From Candidatus Vecturithrix granuli (GTDB lineage: Bacteria > Moduliflexota > Moduliflexia > Moduliflexales > Moduliflexaceae), in contig DF820463.1 in NCBI GenBank assembly GCA_000739535.1, forward strand, positions 36,520-100,519: a stretch of 64,000 nucleotides of DNA. The letters run 5' to 3'. Below are positions 27,198 through 34,747 of this stretch, in pieces; within the stretch, counting starts at the first letter, position 1; each line of letters starts with the position of its first letter. The translations under genes were made by a program, and so were the position numbers. The notes below the pieces were generated by a model, which ran no database searches, was not told where the DNA came from, and saw only the letters and a program-made list of their open reading frames with translations.

Positions 27198-27299
27198 GGA
27201 ACAGAAGTTCTTACGAACAGAGATTGTCGGACGGGGTCTGAGTTGTCCGACAAAGCCGGCGCAGACAAGGATTCCCGACGTAGTAAAAACTTCTGTCCC
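27198..27299. repeat. Nested palindromic element of about 100 bp
   Basis: Imperfect 19-bp outer arms (27198-27216 and 27281-27299; core ACAGAAGTT / AACTTCTGT) enclose perfect inner arms TTGTCGGAC (27224-27232) and GTCCGACAA (27245-27253). The nested design resembles a small non-autonomous element or a clustered REP unit. I see no reading frame in it. Confidence 0.6.
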
Positions 27300-27340
27300 A
27301 GAGTATTTGTACAGATAGCAATTCTAAATCATTTGTAACA

Positions 27341-27394
27341 TGTCACTTCGACTCCGCTCAGTGACCAGGCGGCCGTCGAGCGGAGTTGAGACAC
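27341..27394. repeat. GACTCCGCTC...GAGCGGAGT palindrome
   Basis: CTTCGACTCCGCTC and GAGCGGAGTTGAG form imperfect arms about 17 bases apart. I recall similar sequences as intergenic repeats in unrelated bacteria; that is memory, not a search. It is one of four different palindromes packed into the 27058-27548 gap. Confidence 0.6.
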
Positions 27395-27502
27395 AACTAA
27401 TTTAGGATCGCTATATATCCAAATATCATTTTCACCCTCAGAAATCTTTGCAGAATACGCAAGTTATTTCTGTTTCTGTTTAAAAATATTGCGGCCAAGA
27501 AC

Positions 27503-27535
27503 AAAAAAGGCGGAGCTTTTGCACTCCGCCTTTTG
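27503..27535 (-). terminator. Rho-independent terminator (family C palindrome)
   Basis: AAAAGGCGGAG and CTCCGCCTTTT are perfect arms 14 bp past the stop of the sugar-binding gene ending at 27549, with a T-run on the minus strand. The loop region shares the 15-mer GAGCTTTTGCACTCC with the hairpin at 6762-6810. Confidence 0.85.
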
Positions 27536-27548
27536 TCTGGCTGCGGTT

Positions 27549-28826
27549 TTACTTTGCATAGACCTGACGCCACACATCCGCCCATTTTTTGGCGGCATCT
27601 TCCGGAGACATTTTACCTAACAGCACATTCTGGAAATCCGTTCGATGTTCCTGCGTAAACTGAGCGTATTCTTCCTTGTCGAAAGGCAGCAGAATAAATA
27701 TATATTTATCCTGATTTTCAAACATCTCTTTCCACCCGGCATAGACGCCCGAAGAAAAATAAGGGTCTTCCATCGCGGCTTTACTAATCGGCAATGTACC
27801 GTTATGTTTAGAAAATGGTACATTGACCTCTTTTGACGAGAGGAATTTGATCAATTCCCAGGCTTCCTGTTTATGTTCGGAATAGGAAGCAATGCCCCAA
27901 CCAGCATTGCCATAATCCAGATAGACTTTACCCGATGGGCCAACTGGCATCGGCGCGACCGAGAATTTTTCATCACCGCCCAGACGTTGCAGGCAAATCG
28001 CGACCGTATCAGGATCTTGCCACAGAAGCGGCGTCATGCCCGAGACAAACCCGCTCACCTGCTCATTCCACCCCCAGTTTAACGAATCTTTCGGGGAACC
28101 TTCCTGGTAGAGCGTCACCCAGTCTTTCAAGCCCTGAATCGCCTGCGGCAGATCAAAATAGGCCTGGCCGTCAGTGGTCATATAGCCCACTTCCGGATCA
28201 ATATTGTCAACATACGACATGGCAAATACATCTGTAAATTTGACTTCCGACGACCCGCCGCGAAAAGCAAAGCCGTATGTACCTTTTTCAGGATCCGTCA
28301 GCTTTTTAGAAGCCTCGATAAGTTCTGCCATCGTGGTAGGTACCGCAATACCCTTTTCTTCCAGAATATCCTTGCGGTAAAATAAGCCTTTAATGAAATA
28401 GCCGTAGGGAATGAAATATGGAGTATCATCCACAATGTGCATCACTTTTTGCGTAAGAGGCAGCAGATTCTCGTATTCAGGCCAGTCTTTGGTAAACTCA
28501 CTTAAATCGAGCAGTTTCTTATTATTCACATAGCCTTTGATAAAGAAATCCCGCACTTCATACACATCAATCGGCTGGTTGGTGTTGAGCATCAGATTGA
28601 GTTTTTGATCCGAGCCTTCATAAGGCGGCGAAATCAATTCGATTTCAATATCCGGATGCGTCTGGGTAAATTCATTCAAAAATCCCTGAATTAAGGCCGT
28701 CCGCTCCGGACTGGTAATGGTTTCCACCATAGTTAATTTGACTTTGGCGTCTGCGCTGATTCCCACAATAGCGAACACAGCAGCAATAATCACGATCATA
28801 CAAACACGGGAAAATTTTGTTAACAT
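27549..28826 (-). CDS. CUT1-type sugar ABC transporter substrate-binding protein
   Basis: 425 residues. A signal peptide covers about residues 1-27 (VFAIVGISADAKVKL). The mature part is an extracellular solute-binding protein family 1: ALIQGFLNEFTQTHPDIEIE, then DVYEVRDFFIKGYVNNKKLL, FIPYGYFIKGLFYRKDILEE and a late KQEAWELIKFLSSKEV. AAAGGAGGAGG stands before the ATG. It would feed sugars or polyols to the MalF/MalG-type permeases located 6-8 kb downstream on the same strand, with the whole peptide-type importer in between. It has its own terminator, so it may be made in excess of the rest. The divergent GntR gene probably regulates it. Confidence 0.92.
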   Translation of the reverse strand: MLTKFSRVCMIVIIAAVFAIVGISADAKVKLTMVETITSPERTALIQGFLNEFTQTHPDIEIELISPPYEGSDQKLNLMLNTNQPIDVYEVRDFFIKGYVNNKKLLDLSEFTKDWPEYENLLPLTQKVMHIVDDTPYFIPYGYFIKGLFYRKDILEEKGIAVPTTMAELIEASKKLTDPEKGTYGFAFRGGSSEVKFTDVFAMSYVDNIDPEVGYMTTDGQAYFDLPQAIQGLKDWVTLYQEGSPKDSLNWGWNEQVSGFVSGMTPLLWQDPDTVAICLQRLGGDEKFSVAPMPVGPSGKVYLDYGNAGWGIASYSEHKQEAWELIKFLSSKEVNVPFSKHNGTLPISKAAMEDPYFSSGVYAGWKEMFENQDKYIFILLPFDKEEYAQFTQEHRTDFQNVLLGKMSPEDAAKKWADVWRQVYAK

Positions 28827-28927
28827 ACTCCTCCTCCTTTTGAATAGCAGGTCATTTTGAGCTTTTCCAACTCAGGGATGGTTTCTGTTACCTTCGTGGA
28901 AAAACCTCACGAGATACGTCTCGAAAG

Positions 28928-28956
28928 ATTGCAGGCGGTACTGAGGGATTTGTCAA
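28928..28956 (-). promoter_or_regulatory. Probable promoter of the sugar-binding gene
   Basis: On the minus strand TTGACA (28951-28956) is followed by a 17-bp spacer and TGCAAT (28928-28933), about 100 bp before the start codon. The -35 is perfect and the -10 matches four of six positions. Confidence 0.5.
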
Positions 28957-29002
28957 CAAAAAAATCAAAAACCTCTTCTTGAATAATTTTGATGCTTTTT
29001 CC

Positions 29003-29046
29003 TTGACAGATGTCATGTTATAATAACATTATTATGCGTTTAAACG
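29003..29046 (+). promoter_or_regulatory. GntR gene promoter with embedded 15-bp palindromic operator
   Basis: TTGACA (29003-29008) and CATTAT (29027-29032) are 18 bp apart. Between them lies the perfect palindrome ATGTTATAATAACAT (29015-29029), and just after the -10 another palindrome, CGTTTAAACG (29037-29046). A repressor on the first site would block its own gene and could affect the divergent transporter promoter 50-90 bp away. Confidence 0.6.
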
Positions 29047-29098
29047 TTAACATGGTATGTTTTTCGAGTTATGCAGGAACAGGTATGAGGGTATGTCT

Positions 29099-29836
29099 AT
29101 GAATTTCGCCGCCAGAACGCTAAATAAAGAGATTCCGATTCCGCTGTATTATCAACTGAAAGAAATTCTTTTAGAAGAAATTAAAAAATCTGAACCGGGA
29201 ACATCGCTCCCTACAGAGCTTGAACTGTGTGAGCACTTCGATATTAGCCGGCCAACAGTGCGTCAGGCGATCAATGAACTGGTTGTCGAAGGCTACTTAA
29301 CCAGGATGAAAGGGAAAGGCACCTTTATCGCCGAGCCCAAAATTCAACAAGACTTTTTGATTGTGCTGAAAAGCTTTGGGGAGGAAATGCAGGAGAAAGG
29401 TTTGGTTCCGGCAACAAAGGTCCTGGGAGTGGAAAAGACTGTCTGTGATGAAAAAATCAGCGCAGCACTCAATATTCCGCCTGGTTCAGAGGTGATCAAA
29501 CTCACACGCCTGAGATTTGCCGATAATGTCCCGATCGTCCTGGTTGTCACGTTCCTGCCCTTTGATAAATTGCCCGATATCCTTTCAAAAGATTTCGAAA
29601 ATGATTCATTATACCACATTATAGAAAAAGAATACGGATATAAAATTGAAAGAGCGAAAAGAACGCTGGAAGCGCGAATCGCAACCGAAGAGGCTAAATT
29701 ATTGGAAATCAAAAAAGGCGATCCCATTCAGTTCATTCAAACCATCGCCTATTTGGATGATGGAACACCCATCGAGTTTTCCCTGGCAGAATACCGCGGC
29801 GATAAAAGCGAATTTACCTTTGAGTTGAAAAAATAA
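29099..29836 (+). CDS. GntR-family transcriptional regulator (HutC/YvoA-like, UTRA domain)
   Basis: 245 residues from ATG 29099, which has GAGGG eight bases upstream; ATG 29057 or 29093 are alternatives. The N-terminal winged helix reads PIPLYYQLKEILLEEI, LPTELELCEHFDISRPTVRQ, then VVEGYLTRMKGKGTFI. From about residue 85 a UTRA ligand-binding domain follows, with LKSFGEEMQEKGLVPATKVL and KLTRLRFADNVPIVLVVTFL and the end TPIEFSLAEYRGDKSEFTFE. HutC-type GntR repressors commonly sense sugar phosphates or amino-sugar derivatives. Its position, divergent from the sugar-binding gene, makes control of that locus likely. Confidence 0.9.
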   Translation: MNFAARTLNKEIPIPLYYQLKEILLEEIKKSEPGTSLPTELELCEHFDISRPTVRQAINELVVEGYLTRMKGKGTFIAEPKIQQDFLIVLKSFGEEMQEKGLVPATKVLGVEKTVCDEKISAALNIPPGSEVIKLTRLRFADNVPIVLVVTFLPFDKLPDILSKDFENDSLYHIIEKEYGYKIERAKRTLEARIATEEAKLLEIKKGDPIQFIQTIAYLDDGTPIEFSLAEYRGDKSEFTFELKK

Positions 29837-29893
29837 CCATCATAATTGTTTTTGAAGAAACGCCCGGTGAAATTATAAAAGGAGGAATGCGAA

Positions 29894-30472
29894 ATGAGAG
29901 TGACGGCGTTTAACGGAAGCGCCAGAAAAGATGGCAATACTGCAATTCTGCTTCAGGCTGTGTTGCACGAATTGGAACATGAGAGCATTGAAACCGAACT
30001 GATTCAATTTGCTGGTGAGACGATTCGAGGATGTACGGCCTGCCGTGTCTGCTTTGAAAAAAAGAATCAACGCTGTGTTATTGAGGATGATCGGGTCAAT
30101 GAATGGATTGAGAAGATGATTGCCGCCGATGGCATTATTTTCGGATCACCTGTATATTTTTCCGATATTTCCGCTGAAATGAAAGCGTTTATTGACCGAA
30201 GCGGCCATGTTGGCCGCGCGAATAACGATCTGTACCGGCGCAAAGTGGGCGCGGCCGTGGCGGCCGTCCGGCGGGCCGGAGCCATTCACGCCTTAGATTC
30301 CATGTACCACTTCTTTTTCATTCACCAGATGATCGCGCCGGGTTCGAATTACTGGAATCTGGGGATCGGACGGGACAAAGGAGATGTGGAAAACGACCTG
30401 GAGGGGATACGCACGATGAAAGTGCTCGGGCAAAACATGGCATGGCTGTTGAAAAAATTAGAGAACGCCTGA
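29894..30472 (+). CDS. NADPH-dependent FMN reductase / iron-sulfur flavoprotein-like
   Basis: 192 residues with AAAGGAGG before the ATG. The flavodoxin-like fold is seen in VTAFNGSARKDGNTAILLQA (FMN phosphate loop) and IIFGSPVYFSDISAEMKAFI. Between them GCTACRVCFEKKNQRC gives cysteines spaced as in iron-sulfur flavoproteins of the Isf type, although the motif is close to, not identical with, the classical compact cluster motif. It probably passes electrons from NAD(P)H or ferredoxin to a small acceptor. It lies 57 bp after the GntR gene and may share its transcript. Confidence 0.85.
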   Translation: MRVTAFNGSARKDGNTAILLQAVLHELEHESIETELIQFAGETIRGCTACRVCFEKKNQRCVIEDDRVNEWIEKMIAADGIIFGSPVYFSDISAEMKAFIDRSGHVGRANNDLYRRKVGAAVAAVRRAGAIHALDSMYHFFFIHQMIAPGSNYWNLGIGRDKGDVENDLEGIRTMKVLGQNMAWLLKKLENA

Positions 30473-30493
30473 ACATAATTTTTGAATACTTTC

Positions 30494-30525
30494 AAAACCG
30501 GGTTTCTTCAAGAACCTCGGTTTTT
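30494..30525. repeat. Dispersed palindrome family A acting between convergent genes
   Basis: AAAACCGGGTTTCTTCAAGAA is followed by CCTCGGTTTTT, with one mismatch to perfect symmetry. It lies exactly between two convergent genes (stops at 30472 and 30537), where a two-way terminator is needed. Confidence 0.82.
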
Positions 30526-30536
30526 CTGTCTAAACT

Positions 30537-31613
30537 CTATGAGTATTCATACGTGTAGCCGCTGAATTGTACGGCGGCAATTTCCTGGGGAGAGGCGCAG
30601 GTGAAAATTGACGCCTGTTTCGCAGCAAAGTCAAGTGTACGCAGGATTCCGAGCGCGCAACACGCACCGTTGTGATCGAGGAGGCCAAGCAAAAGATTAC
30701 GGTAGTCTTCCGGGGTAGAATTTTTGATATAGCTGGATTCGCCTAAAACGGTTTTCAGACGCATCATCTGCTGGTATTTCAATTTCTGGGATGTGACTAT
30801 TGCGATTTCTCTGCCAAGTATTTCTCCCCAGAGAATTTGCGGGAAAACTGGCGTTGGCGGGTTTGCTTGAGAAGGTAACGCTGTTTGAACAGGGATTGAA
30901 GCGCGGAGTTCCTGGTTTAACTGCTTGATCCTCTGCTCAGAGAGCGCACTGCCTTTGAAAAGATGGGTATCAAAGACGCCGATATCCTCCAGGGAACAGT
31001 GGATCAGCCGAGCCTCTGTAAAATAGCGTTTAAAAAATTTCGTTCTGTGGCTCTGTCGGTCTGATATTGTTTTTGTGCGACATTGAGACGGGGGAAGAAG
31101 TCGCAGAATGATCGGTTTCTCGAACCCATGATACGCGCTCAGAATATGTTCACATTCTCCGGCTCTCTGCAAACAGACGATTACGTCAGGCGCTGTAAGC
31201 TGAATTTTGTGGGTTTTTAACACGCGCCCTAATTGTCCGGAAATGAGACCAGTCGTATCAAGAATAATTTTCTGCAATTCCTGAGTCAGAGCGTTATCAA
31301 GCATTTTGCGCGTTCCGATCACCAAAGGGAGCAGGCAGCCTTTCGGTGAGATCGAGCCGACAAAATAGAGGGATTGCAGGACGGCATCGCAAAGGCTCGT
31401 CAGAGGGGTCTGCACAACGCCAAATCCGACAGTGGTCGGTGGTCCGATATCGGATTGCCCAATATCCGCATCAATAATGCCAACAGAAAAACCCTGATGG
31501 AATAGTTCATTTGCCAGAGCCAGAACAAACGTCGTTTTGCCGGTATCTTTGTCGCCCATGACAAAGATGATGCGTTCTTTCAGCGCGACTTCAAGCACCT
31601 GTTCAGGGATCAT
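30537..31613 (-). CDS. Clp1/Grc3-like P-loop polynucleotide 5'-kinase family protein
   Basis: 358 residues. The P-loop is GDKDTGKTT (about residues 20-28), followed by the Clp1/Grc3 hallmark IIDADIGQSDIGPPTTVG and then FVGSISPKGCLLPLVIGTRK. The string KIILDTTGLISGQLGRVLK holds the Walker B-like aspartate and the DTTG element of the family, and VIVCLQRAGECEHIL follows. In eukaryotes and archaea these enzymes phosphorylate RNA or DNA 5'-OH ends. The role of bacterial members is not established. It starts 8 bp after the YggT gene stop, so it belongs to the proC-yggT operon. The C-terminal 100 residues (TSQKLKYQQMMRLKTVLGES) are family-specific. Confidence 0.78.
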   Translation of the reverse strand: MIPEQVLEVALKERIIFVMGDKDTGKTTFVLALANELFHQGFSVGIIDADIGQSDIGPPTTVGFGVVQTPLTSLCDAVLQSLYFVGSISPKGCLLPLVIGTRKMLDNALTQELQKIILDTTGLISGQLGRVLKTHKIQLTAPDVIVCLQRAGECEHILSAYHGFEKPIILRLLPPSQCRTKTISDRQSHRTKFFKRYFTEARLIHCSLEDIGVFDTHLFKGSALSEQRIKQLNQELRASIPVQTALPSQANPPTPVFPQILWGEILGREIAIVTSQKLKYQQMMRLKTVLGESSYIKNSTPEDYRNLLLGLLDHNGACCALGILRTLDFAAKQASIFTCASPQEIAAVQFSGYTYEYS

Positions 31614-31621
31614 TTACAACG

Positions 31622-31939
31622 TTACCGTAACGCCCGCGCCAGATCTATTAACGACTGAACCACAAAATTTTGCAGAAAATAGATGGCAAAAATGACGATC
31701 AACGGCGTAAAATCAAGAGGAGCCGTGTAGCGGTGCAAGCGTAATTTTCGCCGCAGATACTCAAAGACCGGCGTTGTAGCATTGTGCAGAAAGCGAATCA
31801 TTGCCTGCGCCGTCGGATTATAGGTTGTAATCGGAATCCAGGACAGGATCACTGCAATAATGACGATCCACAGGTAGATATTCAGGACAGTATAGAGCAG
31901 TTGTGCAAAAGCTTGCAGAAAATTACTGAGAATAAACAT
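31622..31939 (-). CDS. YggT-family membrane protein
   Basis: 105 residues starting at ATG 31939 with GAGGAGGG upstream; an earlier ATG lies inside that ribosome-binding site. Two blocks of membrane helix are visible, LLYTVLNIYLWIVIIAVILS and TPLIVIFAIYFLQNFVVQSL, joined by the YggT motif WIPITTYNPTAQAMIRFLHN and TTPVFEYLRR. YggT proteins are small inner-membrane proteins linked to osmotic tolerance and, by gene order with proC, often studied with the division and septum cluster. Here proC precedes it, as in many bacteria. Confidence 0.9.
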   Translation of the reverse strand: MFILSNFLQAFAQLLYTVLNIYLWIVIIAVILSWIPITTYNPTAQAMIRFLHNATTPVFEYLRRKLRLHRYTAPLDFTPLIVIFAIYFLQNFVVQSLIDLARALR

Positions 31940-31962
31940 AAAATGCCCTCCTCTCATAAAAA

Positions 31963-32012
31963 TGTAGCGCGAAATTATTTTCGCGCCTGCGAAACAGAGT
32001 TTCGCGGTACAT
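31963..32012. repeat. Double hairpin bounded by TGTA and GGTACAT (family B)
   Basis: Two hairpins stand side by side: GCGCGAAAT/ATTTTCGCGC (31967-31986) and GCGAAA/TTTCGC (31989-32005). They lie between the proC stop and the yggT ribosome-binding site, so both genes probably share a transcript that carries this structure. Confidence 0.72.
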
Positions 32013-32023
32013 TTATGATTCTT

Positions 32024-32866
32024 TTATATTGAAAGATCGTGAAAGATGGTTTTGCCTTCTCCCAATTCCTGCGAGCGGCGTGTCGCCGCTTCAACAGCGT
32101 TCATGATGGCTGCCGTGAGGCCGTGACGTTCAAGGATATGAATGCCGGTAATCGCTGTTCCTCCGGGTGAGGTTACCATATCACGCAGTTTCATGGGATG
32201 CTCCTGGGTCTCAATCGCCATTTTTGCCGCGCCATACACCGATTGTGCCGCCAGTTTCAGGGCGATTTCCCGTGAAAATCCGACTCTGACCCCGGCGTCT
32301 GCCAGCGCGTTAATCACGTGAAAAACATAGGCCGGGCCGCTGCCGCTCAAGCCGGTGACCGCATCCATTAATTTTTCTTCAACGACGACTGTTTCACCGA
32401 CGGCATTAAAAATTTCTCCGGCGACGCGAATATCTTCTTCAGTCGCATATTTCCCCGGACTCATTGCTGTCATTGCCGCATGCACCAACGCTGCAATGTT
32501 CGGCATGACGCGGACAACCCGGGTGGGTCTCAAAATTTCTTGAATCAGATCAATCTTCACGCCCGCTGCAATTGAAATCACCAGTTTTTTTTCATCCACA
32601 TGTTCTGAAATTTCTTGCAACACCGTTTGAATAATCTGGGGTTTCACAGCCAAAATCACGATCTCAGCCGGTTTGACAACCTCGGTGTTATCTCTGGACG
32701 TTCGAATTGCATACCGTTGTGTTAAGACATCCAAACGTTCCTTTGATACATCGCTGGCTGCAATGTGCTCTGGCGGGACCACTCCCGCCGGATGCAATAA
32801 ACCTCTGATCAAAGCTTCTGCCATGTTTCCGGCCCCAACAATCGTGATATATTTTTCTCGTAACAT
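32024..32866 (-). CDS. proC: Pyrroline-5-carboxylate reductase
   Basis: 280 residues, normal for ProC. The NAD(P)-binding Rossmann motif is ITIVGAGNMAEALIRGLL at residues 7-24, and the second strand motif VILAVKPQIIQTVLQE is present. The C-terminal dimerisation domain has the ProC signature DAVTGLSGSGPAYVFHVINA and LRDMVTSPGGTAITGIHILE. It reduces 1-pyrroline-5-carboxylate to L-proline in the cytoplasm. AAGGGA precedes the ATG. It is followed by yggT and the Clp1-like gene on the same strand. Confidence 0.96.
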   Translation of the reverse strand: MLREKYITIVGAGNMAEALIRGLLHPAGVVPPEHIAASDVSKERLDVLTQRYAIRTSRDNTEVVKPAEIVILAVKPQIIQTVLQEISEHVDEKKLVISIAAGVKIDLIQEILRPTRVVRVMPNIAALVHAAMTAMSPGKYATEEDIRVAGEIFNAVGETVVVEEKLMDAVTGLSGSGPAYVFHVINALADAGVRVGFSREIALKLAAQSVYGAAKMAIETQEHPMKLRDMVTSPGGTAITGIHILERHGLTAAIMNAVEAATRRSQELGEGKTIFHDLSI

Positions 32867-32917
32867 TACGTCATCCCTTGTTGAATTGAGTATAAATTTA
32901 TAGCTTGAAGAATGTTA

Positions 32918-32946
32918 TTTCAGGAATTCGCGGCTCATTCCCGAAA
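32918..32946. repeat. Palindromic repeat family D
   Basis: TTTCAGGAAT and ATTCCCGAAA arms, as in the copy at 20412-20442. It is immediately followed by a family A palindrome, so two element families are packed in one 147-bp gap. Confidence 0.65.
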
Positions 32947-32953
32947 TAACAGG

Positions 32954-32985
32954 AAAAACCGGATTTCTTGAAGAAACCCGGTTTT
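32954..32985. repeat. Dispersed palindrome family A
   Basis: AAAAACCGGATTTCTT, centre GA, then AGAAACCCGGTTTT. It lies just past the stop of the TPR gene ending at 33014 and can act as its terminator. Confidence 0.85.
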
Positions 32986-33013
32986 GAGAAATCCGACCCT
33001 ATATGTTTTGTGT

Positions 33014-34096
33014 TTACGGGGTCGTTTTTTCTGCTGAAGGAGTTTCTTGAGCTTGTGATTCTACTGGAGTTGCCGTTGTTTCCACGGGCGGTTCCTCTGA
33101 GGGAGTTTTCTGAGCTTGTGGTTCTGCTGGAGTTGCCGTTGTTTCCGCAGACTGCTCCTCTGGCTGCTGACTCTCAGCAGAGGGTTCCTCAGAAACCGAT
33201 TGATTCGATGTCGCTGGTTGAGTTTCCTGTGCTTGAGGTTCCGGTTGAGACACTGGCGAAGCCTCAGATGCTGGCTGCTCCGATGGCGCAACGGCCGGTT
33301 CTTGCGTCGCCGCCGGGGCAACAATCTGAGGTTGTCTTTGCGCGGTTTGTAAAATGTCTAAGCGTTCCTTGGCCGTATTTTTGAGAGAAAATGAGGTGTT
33401 CGAATCAACCACGCTTTGATAAGTTGTAATCGCCTGCTCTGTCTGCCCCAGGGCTTCATAATTTCTGGCGATTGCCAGTAAAATAGCCGGTTTCCTGGTA
33501 TCGGACACCCTGGTTTCCAGGCGTTTGAACGTGTTAAGTGCCTGCTGGAAATCCTTTTGTTGTTCAAAAATATACCCAATACTCTCTTCAGCCTGCACTG
33601 CCAGAGTCCCCTGCGCGTATGCTTTCAGATAGGCGGAGAAAAGCATTTTGGCTTCGTCGTAATTCCCGCGTTGATAGGCGATACTGCCTAGCAGATATTG
33701 TGCTCGTCCCGCGCTTGGCGTACCGGAATATTGGTCGATAATTTCCTGATAGAGAACGATAACTTCCTGATAAGGATTTTGCGCGTCCGATGGTGTTTCA
33801 GAAGCTGTCTCCTGATTTTTTGACGCAAGTTCTGTCTGAATTTTCTGATGAAGCTTAAAGGCTTTTCCTTCTAACGTCAGGGCTTTTTCAGTGACCCCTT
33901 TTTGGTAGGCTCGCCAACTGATGCCAATGATCACGATGAGTGCAACAACTCCAACAATAATTCCAATTGTTTTCACATTCGCGACGATCCAATTGAATAA
34001 TTTCTCATGCGCATAAAGATAAACTTTTTCTTCAAGATTTTTTCCTGTATAATGCTTTTTATTTTGATCATGTTTTGAAGAAGATTTGCTCGCCAT
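33014..34096 (-). CDS. Membrane-anchored TPR protein, YfgM-like, with acidic Pro/Thr-rich tail
   Basis: 360 residues from ATG 34096, with GAGGGG eight bases upstream; ATG 34102 is an alternative. A single membrane helix, IGIIVGVVALIVIIGISWRA, lies at about residues 45-64 after a basic N-terminus. TPR units follow, for example AGRAQYLLGSIAYQRGNYDE and FEQQKDFQQALNTFKRLETR. The last 100 residues are low-complexity, with repeating EPQAQETPS and PVETTATPVE units. This matches the single-span TPR_21/YfgM architecture. In E. coli YfgM is a chaperone partner at the Sec translocon; that role is only suggested here. ispF lies upstream on the same strand. Confidence 0.8.
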   Translation of the reverse strand: MASKSSSKHDQNKKHYTGKNLEEKVYLYAHEKLFNWIVANVKTIGIIVGVVALIVIIGISWRAYQKGVTEKALTLEGKAFKLHQKIQTELASKNQETASETPSDAQNPYQEVIVLYQEIIDQYSGTPSAGRAQYLLGSIAYQRGNYDEAKMLFSAYLKAYAQGTLAVQAEESIGYIFEQQKDFQQALNTFKRLETRVSDTRKPAILLAIARNYEALGQTEQAITTYQSVVDSNTSFSLKNTAKERLDILQTAQRQPQIVAPAATQEPAVAPSEQPASEASPVSQPEPQAQETQPATSNQSVSEEPSAESQQPEEQSAETTATPAEPQAQKTPSEEPPVETTATPVESQAQETPSAEKTTP

Positions 34097-34236
34097 TTTC
34101 ATTCCCCTCTTTCTAAAAAGAACACTGTGCTTCCACTGTGAATATCCTTTACATATCAAGGGATGTCACGAACATCCCATCACGTTAGTTCGACATTTTC
34201 GAGAAGTGAAGGAAAGTCAAGTCAAAAAGATCATCA

Positions 34237-34716
34237 TCATGAAAATATTATATTGACAATCGCCTGAGCGGCGATTCCCTCGCCCGTTCCGGTAAAACCT
34301 AACCCTTCCGTTGTTGTGGCTTTAATGTTCACATTGTCTGGAGTTGTTACCAGCACTTTGGCGAGTGTGATACGCATCGCCTCAATATAGGGCCGGAGTT
34401 TTGGCTGTTGAGCAATGACCACCGCATCAACGTTTCCGATCAGAGCATGCTGCTGCCGCATATATTCCACCACGTTCGCCAGAAGTTTGAGACTGGAAAT
34501 CCCGCGATAGGCCGAATCCGTATCAGGAAAATGCTGCCCGATATCACCAAGCCCCAGAGCCCCGAGCAGAGCATCGCAGATCGCATGAGTTAGCACATCA
34601 GCGTCGGAATGTCCGAGTAATCCTTTTGTATATGGAATCTTTACCCCACCGAGAATCAATTCCCGTTCAGGAACCAGGCGATGCACATCATAACCAAGAC
34701 CAACTTTCGATTTCAT
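34237..34716 (-). CDS. ispF: 2-C-methyl-D-erythritol 2,4-cyclodiphosphate synthase
   Basis: 159 residues from ATG 34716, the usual IspF length; the longer frame overlaps the truncated ATPase. The metal-binding GYDVHRL (D10, H12), the family loop [20 protein letters not shown] and the C-terminal [19 protein letters not shown] are all present. It closes the ring of the methylerythritol intermediate in isoprenoid synthesis. The start has only a weak ribosome-binding site. In many bacteria ispF directly follows ispD; here ispD lies 10.9 kb upstream on the same strand, with an accessory block between them. Confidence 0.95.
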   Translation of the reverse strand: MKSKVGLGYDVHRLVPERELILGGVKIPYTKGLLGHSDADVLTHAICDALLGALGLGDIGQHFPDTDSAYRGISSLKLLANVVEYMRQQHALIGNVDAVVIAQQPKLRPYIEAMRITLAKVLVTTPDNVNIKATTTEGLGFTGTGEGIAAQAIVNIIFS

Positions 34717-34747
34717 GCAAATTTTCAATATTTGAGTATTTGGGTTC

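Noticed and set aside
33061-33384. Plus- and minus-strand frames over the tail of the YfgM-like gene
   Set aside because: They arise from the low-complexity Pro/Thr/Glu repeat tail.
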